In this document: positions 9,459 to 18,293 of the stretch, piece after piece
Position numbering within the stretch: the first letter of the stretch is position 1
Layout: every line of letters starts with the position of its first letter
Source of the DNA: Spirochaetales bacterium
Lineage (GTDB): Bacteria > Spirochaetota > Spirochaetia > DAHUYW01
Assembly (NCBI GenBank): GCA_027314665.1
Contig: DAHVAK010000099.1
Coordinates: forward strand, 1-39,090
DNA length: 39,090 nucleotides
Direction of reading: 5' to 3'
Notes under the pieces: generated by a model
What the model was told of the DNA's origin: nothing
Databases searched by the model: none
Seen by the model: the letters and a program-made list of their open reading frames with translations, nothing else
Made by a program: the position numbers and the translations under genes

Positions 9459-10823
9459 ATGAATGAGCTTGCCTACGAACTGGATGAGCCGATTGCGGCG
9501 CTCGCCACTCCCTGGGGCGAAAGCGCTCTGGCGGTGATCCGCACCTCAGGGGCAGGATCCATCGAGCGGGTGGCGCAGCTCTTCTCGCGTCCAGAGGCCG
9601 TGCGAGCCGCCTCGGGCAGCACACTCGTCCTCGGGGAGATTCTCGACCGAGCGCACGGGAGCCCGATCGATCAGGTGATGCTTGCCGTCTATCGCGAGCC
9701 GAGAAGCTACACGGGGCAGGACGGGATCGAGCTCTTCTGCCACGGAAATCCCCGCGGGATCGATGCGATTCTGGCCGCCCTGAAGGCGAACGGCTTTCGT
9801 GCTGCTGAGCCAGGCGAGTTCACCCTTCGCGCCTTTCTCAACAAGAAGATGGACCTGACGCGAGCGGAGGCAGTGCAGGAGATCGTCCGCGCGAAGACGC
9901 GCGAGGCGCACAGCCTTGCCCTGCATCGCCTCTCGGGAGCGATCGAGGCCCGGATCAACCGGGCGAAGGCGGGGCTCCTCCGGCTCATGACCGCGATCGA
10001 GATCCAGCTCGACTACCCTGAGGATGAGGTCGCGGGCGATCTCGATGCCTCCCTGCCCGAGCTTGCCGCAATCCGCAGCGAGCTCGCCGCCCTTGCCGCC
10101 ACCTACCGAACCGGGCGCCTCTACCAGGAGGGGGTGCGGGTCGCTCTCTGCGGCAAGACCAACGCCGGGAAATCCTCGCTCTTCAACTATCTGCTCCGTG
10201 AGGAGCGCTCGATCGTCTCGGAGCTGCACGGAACGACGCGGGACTATATCGAGTCGCTCGTAACGATCGAAGGGCTTCCGGTTCTCCTTTTCGATACGGC
10301 GGGCCTGCGAAGCGCCGAGAATCCGGTCGAGGTCGAGGGGATCAGGCGAAGCGAGCGGATCATCGAGAGCGCCGATCTGCTCCTCTACATCGTGGATGGG
10401 ACCCTCGGGCTGACGGCGGAGGATGAGGGCTTTCTCTCCTCGCATCCGGCAGGCGCCCTCATCGGACTTTGGAACAAGACGGATGCGGGCGCCGCCGAGC
10501 CTCCCGCGGGCTTTCTCCCGGTGAGCGCAGCTACGGGCGCCGGGCTTTCAGAGCTCGTCCGCGAGATCAGGCGTCGAGCCGTCGGAGAGGGGGTCGCTCC
10601 GGCAGGAGAAGCGGTCATCGACTCCGCCCGCCAGAAGGAGCTGCTCGAGCGCTGCATCGAGGCGCTTGCCCAGGTCAAGAAGGGGATCGCTGCCGGAATG
10701 CCCGCCGACGCGGTGGCCCTCGATCTGCGGGAAGCGCTCGACGCCCTGGGGGAGATCACCGGAGAGGTGACGACCGCGGACATCCTCAATCAGATGTTTG
10801 CCGGTTTCTGCGTGGGAAAGTAG
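9459..10823 (+). CDS. mnmE: tRNA uridine-5-carboxymethylaminomethyl GTPase MnmE (TrmE)
   Basis: PIAALATPWGESALAVIRTSG, GEFTLRAFLNKKMDLTRAEAV, G1 GKTNAGKSSLFN, FDTAGLR, WNKTD and C-terminal FAGFCVGK (MnmE C-[I/V]-G-K motif). Confidence 0.97.
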   Translation: MNELAYELDEPIAALATPWGESALAVIRTSGAGSIERVAQLFSRPEAVRAASGSTLVLGEILDRAHGSPIDQVMLAVYREPRSYTGQDGIELFCHGNPRGIDAILAALKANGFRAAEPGEFTLRAFLNKKMDLTRAEAVQEIVRAKTREAHSLALHRLSGAIEARINRAKAGLLRLMTAIEIQLDYPEDEVAGDLDASLPELAAIRSELAALAATYRTGRLYQEGVRVALCGKTNAGKSSLFNYLLREERSIVSELHGTTRDYIESLVTIEGLPVLLFDTAGLRSAENPVEVEGIRRSERIIESADLLLYIVDGTLGLTAEDEGFLSSHPAGALIGLWNKTDAGAAEPPAGFLPVSAATGAGLSELVREIRRRAVGEGVAPAGEAVIDSARQKELLERCIEALAQVKKGIAAGMPADAVALDLREALDALGEITGEVTTADILNQMFAGFCVGK

Positions 10824-10873
10824 GGAGCTCCGTGCCGCCACCTGCCTCGCTCACGGGATGCGCATCGCGGCGG

Positions 10874-11671
10874 CTACTGAAGGCGATCGAGGCGCGCGAG
10901 GACGAGGGTGAGTCCGGCGACGCAGGCGCTTTCCGCGCGCAACACCCGCTTGCCGAGGTGGACGAGGAGGAAACCGCTCGCGCGAAGGAGCTCGCGCTCA
11001 GCTGCGGTCCAACCGCGCTCGGAACCCACCGCGAGGTAGACCCGCGGCCCGCTCGCGCGATCGGCTGAATTGCTTCGAGGCGAGGGGGGGGGAGGCTCGC
11101 TTGGCGAGGCATTCGGATGGTGCGGCGCTCGCCAGCCGGCAAGGGGAAGCGAGGCCTCGTAGTTGTCCAGGGCGAGCCTCGCCGACTGAGGAGCGAGGGA
11201 GGCGAGGCACTCCGCAAGCGAGTCGAAAAGGCGAGCCGCCGGAAGGCGGGTGTCGAAGGCCTGCGCGGCCCCGTCGACGAGGTGGCGCCGGTACTCGCCC
11301 GAGCTCCAGAGGCTGCTTGCGCGGTAGGAGGCCTCGCCCCGCTCGGTGGCGGCGAACAGAAGCTCGCCTACCCCCAGGGTGGTTGCGTCGCGAAGGATCC
11401 TCCGCATCGTCTGGGGGCGGGCGAGCCCCACGATGAGCGAGACCGGGGAGGGCGCCGCGGCCGCCTCGTCGGGATCGAGGCGGTAGCCGAGGGAGAGCGA
11501 ACAGTCGTCGCGCTCAGTGATCCAGCCCTTGCCGCGCGGTCCGTCGACGACCCCCAGGTCGAAGGGCTCTCCCACGCGCCGCTTGAGGACTGCGAGGAGG
11601 TGGACCGCCCGCGGATCGTCGAGGGGAAGGGCACGATCGAGCTCGCCGGGCTCGAAGAGGATCAGGTTCAT
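10874..11671 (-). CDS. rsmE: 16S rRNA (uracil-1498-N3)-methyltransferase RsmE
   Basis: LIVGLARPQTMRRILRDATTLGVGELLFAATERGE, YLAVGSERGWTAAERELLRASGFLLVHLGKRVLRAESA (RsmE SPOUT motifs). Confidence 0.85.
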   Translation of the reverse strand: MNLILFEPGELDRALPLDDPRAVHLLAVLKRRVGEPFDLGVVDGPRGKGWITERDDCSLSLGYRLDPDEAAAAPSPVSLIVGLARPQTMRRILRDATTLGVGELLFAATERGEASYRASSLWSSGEYRRHLVDGAAQAFDTRLPAARLFDSLAECLASLAPQSARLALDNYEASLPLAGWRAPHHPNASPSEPPPPSPRSNSADRASGPRVYLAVGSERGWTAAERELLRASGFLLVHLGKRVLRAESACVAGLTLVLARLDRLQ

Positions 11672-11716
11672 AGGTGCATTCGCCCCTACCGCCGGGTAGG
11701 CTCCCGCCGCGACGGC

Positions 11717-12202
11717 TCAGCGCGAGATCGCCGCAAGGAAGTCCTTCGCGAAGGTCGCGGCCTTTTCGATCTCGTGCTCGGCGAGCGGTCCCTTCATTCC
11801 GGTCACCTCGCAGCGCAGGGTGGACGGGTAGACGGCGAGCCCGAGCCGCTGTGCCCGTTCGTGGAGGATTCCCGCGGCGCCGGGGTCGATCCATTTCTTC
11901 GCGTCGGCGAGCTCCTCGGGTGTCTTCGGGAGCGGTCCGTAGGTGTCGAAGATGGCGACTGGCCTGCCGGCAAAGGAACGCGCGCGGAGCCTCCGGAGGG
12001 CTGCCTTCGCGCTCACGCCTGCGCGAGCCATCCGCGTCGGACAGCCGACGAGCACGAAGTCGACGCCAGCGAGATCGGGGAGCTGCCGGCGGACGTCTTG
12101 AACCGTCGCCGCATGACCGGCGGCCCCCGCCGCTTCCGCGATGGCCTCGGCGACCTGTTTCGTGTTGCCGTAGTGGCTTCGATACAGGACAAGTCCCTTC
12201 AT
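11717..12202 (-). CDS. Flavodoxin domain protein
   Basis: MKGLVLYRSHYGNTKQVAEAIAEAAG (FMN phosphate-binding loop) and VDFVLVGCPTRMA. Confidence 0.85.
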   Translation of the reverse strand: MKGLVLYRSHYGNTKQVAEAIAEAAGAAGHAATVQDVRRQLPDLAGVDFVLVGCPTRMARAGVSAKAALRRLRARSFAGRPVAIFDTYGPLPKTPEELADAKKWIDPGAAGILHERAQRLGLAVYPSTLRCEVTGMKGPLAEHEIEKAATFAKDFLAAISR

Positions 12203-12302
12203 CTGCCTACCTCCTGCTTCTCACCTTAAAAGGATGCGAGAGAACTGCGCTTCTGTCAAACGAGCCTCGGCTCCGAAACGGCGCGGGATCAGCGTCCGCC
12301 CC

Positions 12303-13580
12303 TCAGAAATAGACGATGACATCGAGGGTCGCCGCGAGGCTTGCGGGCAGATTGCCGAACTCGCTTAGGGCCTCCCCGTTTGCCCAGCTCACCGTGAGGT
12401 TGATCGCCGAGTCCTTGACGAACGCCGTGGTGATGCCCCCGGTCGAGAAGAAGGAGAGATCGGTGAGGTTGAGCAGGCAGGTTGCAAGGAAGCCGATCTT
12501 GTCGAAGACCGGATGGCCGCTGTCGGTCACCGTCGGCTGGGAAAGCGAGAGGAAGAGGTAGTCCTGGCCCTGACGCCCCGGTCTTCGCGCGAGCTCGCCG
12601 TACCAGCCATAGGACTGGGCGAGCACGAGAGGATCCGCGGAGTGCAGAGCCTGGTAGACGGCGGACAGCGCACCTGCAGAGAGCCCCTCGGAGAGGTGGT
12701 AGTACTCGGCGAGCAGCATGGTGCCGATGACTGGAAGCTGCGCCGAGCCGCCGGCGAGGAGGGCGTAGTTGGGCCCGCCCGGTTCGCAAGGAAGGAGGGT
12801 TCCGGGGATCGGTCCGGAGACCGGGGTGGCATAGCGTCCCCGGTCGTAAATGCTGCCTTCGATCCAGAGCTGCAGGGTGTCCCATCCGGGGATGTCGTAC
12901 AGCGGGGCCACCGAGGCATTGAGGGCTGCGGTCCAGGATTCGCTCTCGCTCCAGTAGCCCGAGACGGAGAGGTCCGTGTTGGGGATCACGGAGGTGGAGA
13001 GCTTGGAGCCGAAGCCGGTCTGGTCGAGGGCATCGTAGAGGACCGCAAAGCTCATGAGCGACACCGGCTTCGCGATGAGCTCCGCCTTGAGCGCCGTTAC
13101 CCCCTCCCGCACCGCGCGCAGGGCAATGGGGTCCTTCGGGGGGTTCACCGGGTCGGAGGGGTTAAAGATGTAGCCGGCCCCCCATTTCAGACGCTGCTTG
13201 CCGAGGCGGACGAAGAAGGCGTCTCCGAAGTTGACGTCGGCGTACAGCTCGTTCACCGTAAGGGAGAGGCTCTCAAGCTTCGCCCCGTTCAGGTGGTCAA
13301 GCACGTTCGCGGCCTGGAAGGTGAAATCGAAGAGGCCGAGGGTCGTGTAGTGCTTCGAAAGGACGAGCTTCCCGTCGAGGAACCCGGCTGCGGTCACCCC
13401 TTGGATGGGCGAAACCGCGCTGAAGGCCGATGCCTGGTTGGCTGCGGCGTAGACGGCCTGTGCGTCCAGGTCGCCGGAGAAGCTGAACGAAAGCGGTTCT
13501 TCCGCGGACAGAGGTTCGGTGAAGGCGAGGGAGCCGGCGGCCACGACGGCCGCCGCCGCGAGGCGGGCGAGGCGCTTCAT
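12303..13580 (-). CDS. Putative outer-membrane beta-barrel protein
   Basis: Signal peptide MKRLARLAAAAVVAAGSLAFTEPLSA; alternating aromatic strands; FVRLGKQRLKWGAGYIFNPSDPVNPPKDP; ends in VIVYF (barrel-type terminal F). The ORF-track start at 13724 lies inside the repeat element, so the start was moved to 13580. Confidence 0.6.
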   Translation of the reverse strand: MKRLARLAAAAVVAAGSLAFTEPLSAEEPLSFSFSGDLDAQAVYAAANQASAFSAVSPIQGVTAAGFLDGKLVLSKHYTTLGLFDFTFQAANVLDHLNGAKLESLSLTVNELYADVNFGDAFFVRLGKQRLKWGAGYIFNPSDPVNPPKDPIALRAVREGVTALKAELIAKPVSLMSFAVLYDALDQTGFGSKLSTSVIPNTDLSVSGYWSESESWTAALNASVAPLYDIPGWDTLQLWIEGSIYDRGRYATPVSGPIPGTLLPCEPGGPNYALLAGGSAQLPVIGTMLLAEYYHLSEGLSAGALSAVYQALHSADPLVLAQSYGWYGELARRPGRQGQDYLFLSLSQPTVTDSGHPVFDKIGFLATCLLNLTDLSFFSTGGITTAFVKDSAINLTVSWANGEALSEFGNLPASLAATLDVIVYF

Positions 13581-13613
13581 GGTACCTCCTTTTTGGCGCC
13601 AGAAGTCGGAGCG

Positions 13614-13744
13614 TCTATCAGGGTGCTGACGAATGCAAAGGTACCTGCCAAATCGGCGTTTTCTCGAACCAAATTGGAGCAAGAGGCTCAACCGAAAACG
13701 CCGTTTTGGCAGCGGGTCAATCACTTTGTCAGCACCCAGCTAGA
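13614..13744. repeat. MITE-like nested inverted repeat, copy 1
   Basis: Begins tctatCAGGGTGCTGAC and ends GTCAGCACCCAGctaga. Inner arms are GCCAAATCGGCGTTTTC / GAAAACGCCGTTTTGGC, with central CCAAATTGG. Counted by eye, about 94% identical to the reverse complement of copy 2. Confidence 0.85.
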
Positions 13745-14501
13745 AGTCGTAGGGAAAGAGGCGTCCGGATTCGAGGTACTCCTTGGTGAAGAACTGATCC
13801 GGAATCCTGTCGAGCGGGCGGATGTCGTAGAGGCGGAGCCGGCTCGAGTTTTCCGGCTTCAGGGCGTCCACATAGCGCATCTCGACCTCCGTCGCCCTGC
13901 CGTCGCGTAGATCCGTTCGGGTGATCGTGAAGTACTTGAGGGCCATCCCCGAGACCGCAAAGAAGGCCTTCTTTACCGGCATCCGGGTCGCTCGGTCGAC
14001 CCAGAGCTGCACGAGGCTATAGGCGAGCTTTCGATTCTTGGCGCGAAGCTCGAAGCGGTAGCACTCCTTGCCCTCCACGGGGTCGCGCCCGAGATAGCTC
14101 ACCGTGTAGTCGCGATTGGTGTTGAAGCGGGTGAGATCCAGGTTCGAGGTCTCCCCTCCGCGGGCGTTGGCGGTGGCCGAAGTCTTGACCACCTTGTTGG
14201 TCGCCGCGAGCCGCTCGTAGAAGAGGTCCTCGTCGCGAAGGAGGGCGAAGTTCTTCTGAGAGGCGGGGGCAGTCGCGACCCACACAACCCGATTGTTCTT
14301 GCGGATAAAGAACCCGTCGCTCGCGCGGTCCTCTCCGGTGGCAAAGGTGTCGAGCACCGACATTTTCGCCTTGCAGTTGACCGGGAGCATGACCGCATCC
14401 ACCGAGTCTATGTAGGCGGCCAGGTCACCCTCCGGAAAGGTCTCGCCCGCCGCAGGAAGGGCGAGTGCGGCGGCAATCAGGATCACCAGGATCGATTTCA
14501 T
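13740..14501 (-). CDS. Outer-membrane lipoprotein-sorting (LolA-like) protein
   Basis: MKSILVILIAAALALPAAGETFPEG signal peptide; FFIRKNNRVVWVATAPASQKNFALLRDEDLFYERL, CYRFELRAKNRKLAYSLVQLWVDRATRMPVKKAFFAVSG, RLYDIRPLDRIPDQFFTKEYLE. Stop codon TAG overlaps the edge of repeat copy 1. Confidence 0.7.
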   Translation of the reverse strand: MKSILVILIAAALALPAAGETFPEGDLAAYIDSVDAVMLPVNCKAKMSVLDTFATGEDRASDGFFIRKNNRVVWVATAPASQKNFALLRDEDLFYERLAATNKVVKTSATANARGGETSNLDLTRFNTNRDYTVSYLGRDPVEGKECYRFELRAKNRKLAYSLVQLWVDRATRMPVKKAFFAVSGMALKYFTITRTDLRDGRATEVEMRYVDALKPENSSRLRLYDIRPLDRIPDQFFTKEYLESGRLFPYDF

Positions 14502-14530
14502 GTCTCCTCCAAGTCGTCTTTCGCTGTTTT

Positions 14531-15748
14531 CTATCGGCTTGCCATTTGGGCTGCCGCCTGCTTCTCGGTTTCGCGTCCCACGGTTCGCAGGGTCGTGAGC
14601 AGCAGGATCGCGAAGAGGAGCAGGAAGGGAACCGCGAGGGTCACAGCGTTCAGGGTTATCGCCATTCGAGTCATCCCGAACATGTACTGCAGCATCAGAA
14701 GCGGCGGGCGGACGACCGCCGCCTGGAAATAGGCTCCGATCGCCGCGACCGCCCCCACGCCCAAGGCGTAGCCGAAGGCAAGACACGCCAGGGACTCCCC
14801 GACGAAGAGATTGCGCACGGTTGCGCGGGGAAAGCCGAGCGAGCGCAGCGTCCCGATCTCCTCGCGGCGATCGAAGATGTTCGTGAGCATGATCGAGTGG
14901 ATTCCGATGAGGAGCGCAAGAAAGATGATCATCGCCATGGTGCCAAACATGATGATGTTGCTCGTTCCCAAGGAGAGGAGGAAGCGGACGAACTGATCGT
15001 CCCGATAGCCCTTGACCGGGAAATCCTTCACCTTTGCGTGAAGCTCACGCACCATCGCGGGGATGCCGCGCTCGTCCTTGACGTATACCTTATAGAAGGG
15101 AAAGGCGTCGCCGAGCTCGCTCATGGCCGCGTAGTCCTGCGCCCTCACCGTGATTCCCTCGTCGTACCAGGGCGCCGAGGCGCGGTAGATTCCCATGACC
15201 ACGAACTCCATCGCATTGCGGGCGCCGAAGGCCGACGGAATGAAGACCGTGATGCTGTCTCCCACGTTGAGCCCGTAGCGCTCAGCCTCCACCGTGGTCA
15301 CGAGGGCGCCGTATTCGTCGCCGGGTCCCGGGAAAGCTCCTGCCACGAGCTCGGTATGCTCGCGGTACGGGGCATCCTTTTCGAAGTCGGTGGCGGTCAC
15401 CATGACGTAGGAGCGGCTCGTTCCGGCCTGGATCTCGTCATAGGAGACTACCCAGGGAGTAAGAACCGCCGTGTTCGGGTGGCCCTGAAGGTAGTCGCGC
15501 ACCGCCTTCGCCTGCTCCGAGTAGGAAGGGATTTCCTCCTCCTTGAACTCGAAGTCGTCCTTGCGGGAGACCCAGAGGTGTCCAGTCCATTTCGCTATGG
15601 TGTCGGTTCGGATGTGCTCGGTGACTCGCGCCCCGAGGGCGAACGCGAAGACCAAGACTGCGGAGCTCAAGAAACCGGCGATGATGATGAAGGCGGCGCG
15701 CATCGGTCGCCGCAGGATGTTCATCGCAACGTAGCGGATGAGTTCCAC
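14531..15748 (-). CDS. ABC transporter permease, FtsX/LolC-E type
   Basis: MELIRYVAMNILRRPMRAAFIIIAG; IFDRREEIGTLRSLGFPRATVRNLFVGES (FtsX/MacB core motif). Confidence 0.85.
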   Translation of the reverse strand: MELIRYVAMNILRRPMRAAFIIIAGFLSSAVLVFAFALGARVTEHIRTDTIAKWTGHLWVSRKDDFEFKEEEIPSYSEQAKAVRDYLQGHPNTAVLTPWVVSYDEIQAGTSRSYVMVTATDFEKDAPYREHTELVAGAFPGPGDEYGALVTTVEAERYGLNVGDSITVFIPSAFGARNAMEFVVMGIYRASAPWYDEGITVRAQDYAAMSELGDAFPFYKVYVKDERGIPAMVRELHAKVKDFPVKGYRDDQFVRFLLSLGTSNIIMFGTMAMIIFLALLIGIHSIMLTNIFDRREEIGTLRSLGFPRATVRNLFVGESLACLAFGYALGVGAVAAIGAYFQAAVVRPPLLMLQYMFGMTRMAITLNAVTLAVPFLLLFAILLLTTLRTVGRETEKQAAAQMASR

Positions 15749-15752
15749 CTTT

Positions 15753-17015
15753 CTACCTCTTTTCCAGGGTCTTCAGGATCGAGAGCCGTCCCCCGAGGAT
15801 GGCCGGAACCAGGGGAGCGAGGAGCGCCACGGCAAGGAAAACGCTCGTGACCGCAATGATCTTGTCTGCGTGGAAGGACGGCTGAAAGCCGCCCCCAACG
15901 ATCCAGGCGAAGAAGGTCAGGGTGTTGCGCACCCCGGTCGCATGAAAGAGGGCGATTCCCCCCGCTGCGAGCAGGAATCCGGCGAGTGCGCCTGCCGCGA
16001 TGACCAGGAAGCCTTCCGCAGCGAACTGAAAGGTGATGTCGGCGCGCGAGAAGCCGATCGCGCGCAGGGTCCCGATCTCGCTGTAGCGCTCCATGATCGA
16101 GAAGGTCGTGAGCTTCAGGACCAGAAGCACGCAGATGGCGAGGAGGATGCCCTCCATCGCCTTCATCGTCACGTCGAAGCCGAGAACAATCTCGGCAAAG
16201 ATCGGGGCATAGTCCCGCCAGGAGACCACCTTGAGGTCGGGATGCCGCTCTGCGAGAAAGGTCGAGATCTTCGGGAGCACGCGGTTGGCCGAGCGGGCAT
16301 CGCCCAGGAAGCCGACGACCTCGGAGGCGAGGGGCTGGCTGTAGCCCACCAGCTCGCGAAACCCGTCGAGGTCGAAAAAGAGGCTGCTCATCCCCACGAT
16401 GTCGCGAGGCATGGTGCGGTAGTCGATGCCGCCCTTTACGGTGACGAAGCGATCGACGAACTCCCCTTGGCGGTTCGGCAGGAGGAAGACGTAGCGCGTG
16501 CCCACGTCGACGGTCTTGTTGCGCTCGTATTCATACCACGAGGCGGCGCAGGCTTCGCGCTCTCCGGCCTGAACCGCCGAGCCCTTTGCGTAGTAGAGAT
16601 CCGTGAAGTTGTGATCGAAGGTTGACATTCGCATCGCGACGCCGTGGACCGCGCGCTCGGCGTCGTTGGATCCGAAGACCAATCCGTTGAAGATGATGCG
16701 CTCCTCGGCGCCGCTCACCTCGGGAAGGCCGGCAAGGAACTCCTTGACAGAGGTGATCTCTTCCGGCTGCAGCATCTCTTCGGGCTCGTAGTGGTAGTAG
16801 CCGAAGGTGTTAGTCGTCTTGATCGACCGGTTCAGGATCCGAAAGTGACCGGAGAAGGCGCGCCCGAACATATCGGACTGCTTGCGCGAGATGTCCTCGA
16901 TGATATTCTCGCCGACAAAGGTGAGCAGGGCGCCGAAAAGGGCGATGAGGAAGATGATGCGGTTTCGCCAGCCGTGGCGGGCGAGGTTCCGGAGGCAGAG
17001 CTTGAGGCGCTCCAT
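15753..17015 (-). CDS. ABC transporter permease, FtsX/LolC-E type
   Basis: LRNLARHGWRNRIIFLIALFGALL; SIMERYSEIGTLRAIGFSRADITFQFAAEGFL. Confidence 0.85.
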   Translation of the reverse strand: MERLKLCLRNLARHGWRNRIIFLIALFGALLTFVGENIIEDISRKQSDMFGRAFSGHFRILNRSIKTTNTFGYYHYEPEEMLQPEEITSVKEFLAGLPEVSGAEERIIFNGLVFGSNDAERAVHGVAMRMSTFDHNFTDLYYAKGSAVQAGEREACAASWYEYERNKTVDVGTRYVFLLPNRQGEFVDRFVTVKGGIDYRTMPRDIVGMSSLFFDLDGFRELVGYSQPLASEVVGFLGDARSANRVLPKISTFLAERHPDLKVVSWRDYAPIFAEIVLGFDVTMKAMEGILLAICVLLVLKLTTFSIMERYSEIGTLRAIGFSRADITFQFAAEGFLVIAAGALAGFLLAAGGIALFHATGVRNTLTFFAWIVGGGFQPSFHADKIIAVTSVFLAVALLAPLVPAILGGRLSILKTLEKR

Positions 17016-17692
17016 CAGGCGGCCTCTACCTTGCCGTCGTGCAAGCGGATGATGCGGGCGGCGCGCTGCATGATGCTTGGATCGTGCGAGGAGAAGAGGA
17101 AGGTCGTTCCCCGGGTCCGGTTGATGCGCTCCATCAGCTCGAGCACCTCGTTGCCCGTGACCGAGTCCAGATTCGCGGTGGGCTCATCCGCGAGAACGAT
17201 CAAGGGATGGGTGACAAGGGCCCGCGCGATCGCCACACGCTGCCGCTGACCTCCCGAAAGCTCGAAGGGCTTGTGCCGCAGATGCTCATCGAGCCCCACT
17301 GCCTCGACAAGCTCCATGACCCGAGCGTGCTTTTCCTGCTTGGAGAGCTCCCGGTGAAGGATCAGAGGCAGGTGGATGTTCTCGTAGACCGAGAGGACTG
17401 GAAGGAGGTTGAAGGTCTGAAAGATGAAGCCCAAGGTCCGATTTCGGTAGCGCGTCCGAAGGCGCTCCGAAAGGGCCTGGATATCCGTCCCCCCGACGCG
17501 AACGCTTCCGGACGTGGGCGTGTCGATGAGCCCGATCATGTTGAGGAGGGTCGTCTTGCCGCTTCCGGAGGGCCCGGCCACGCACACGAAGGAATTGCTC
17601 TTGATTTCCAAATCCACGCTCTTCAGGGCGCGCACGACCGTTCTTCCCAGACGATAGTCCTTGCACAGGCCCTCGATTCTGATGCCGTTCAT
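17015..17692 (-). CDS. ABC transporter ATP-binding protein, LolD/MacB type
   Basis: Walker A GPSGSGKTTLLN, signature LSGGQRQRVAIARAL, Walker B LIVLADEPTANLDS. Confidence 0.95.
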   Translation of the reverse strand: MNGIRIEGLCKDYRLGRTVVRALKSVDLEIKSNSFVCVAGPSGSGKTTLLNMIGLIDTPTSGSVRVGGTDIQALSERLRTRYRNRTLGFIFQTFNLLPVLSVYENIHLPLILHRELSKQEKHARVMELVEAVGLDEHLRHKPFELSGGQRQRVAIARALVTHPLIVLADEPTANLDSVTGNEVLELMERINRTRGTTFLFSSHDPSIMQRAARIIRLHDGKVEAA

Positions 17693-17699
17693 GTTCTCA

Positions 17700-17800
17700 C
17701 CCTTCTACCTTAATTATTTTGAGCGAAAAGTAAGTAAAATTGATAAATAAGTCAACCGAAATAAAGAAAAACAATACCTGAGTGAATTATTTTGATTTCA
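17700..17800. promoter_or_regulatory. AT-rich upstream region of the Lol-like ABC operon with an 11 bp direct repeat
   Basis: AATTATTTTGA occurs at 17712-17722 and 17785-17795, in a strikingly AT-rich stretch immediately upstream of the LolD-like start. Confidence 0.5.
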
Positions 17801-18293
17801 ATCTGTCCAAAATCTGCAAAAAGGGGATGAAAAGGGCGCGCTCCGCTGCCGCTTTCGTTCGAGGACTATCACCGCCGCCGGCTCGCCTCCGGTCTCGTGC
17901 CCCATTTCGATGGCCTTGCCCAGCATCCTCAACACCGACGGGTGTCGCTTGCGCTCCCGCGGTTGAGCGCCGTGAGATGAGCTGACAGACCTGAGCATCT
18001 TGAGCCGAATTGCCTTTGAAGAGATTGACCGATCAGCGCAGCCTCGCGCTCGATTGTCGAGCCGATGGACGCGACCCACGCCAAGGGGATATCCCTTGGA
18101 GGGACGTCACCGATCGAGTCAGCGCCTGGCCCACCTGTGCAAGGGAGCCCTTTCAGAGAAACCGCGTGACAACGCCTTCCCTCCACCGACGGTGGGGTTG
18201 CGTGGAGTCTCGGGTCGCAGCACGGGTGTAGAGGGTCTCACAGGAAGGGCCACTGGTTGTGGCAGGTCTTGGTCTTCGCAGGCTGGAGGCCGC

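Noticed and set aside
12513-13910. 465 aa plus-strand ORF crossing repeat copy 1
   Set aside because: Shadow ORF antisense to the barrel gene and running through the repeat; no domain signature.
14465-15850. 461 aa plus-strand ORF opposite an FtsX permease
   Set aside because: His/Asp/Arg-rich shadow frame; the minus strand carries the FtsX motifs.
17820-18293. Group II intron or reverse-transcriptase remnant
   Set aside because: The hairpin-rich sequence was suggestive, but no domain V consensus, RT motif or intron boundary could be identified.
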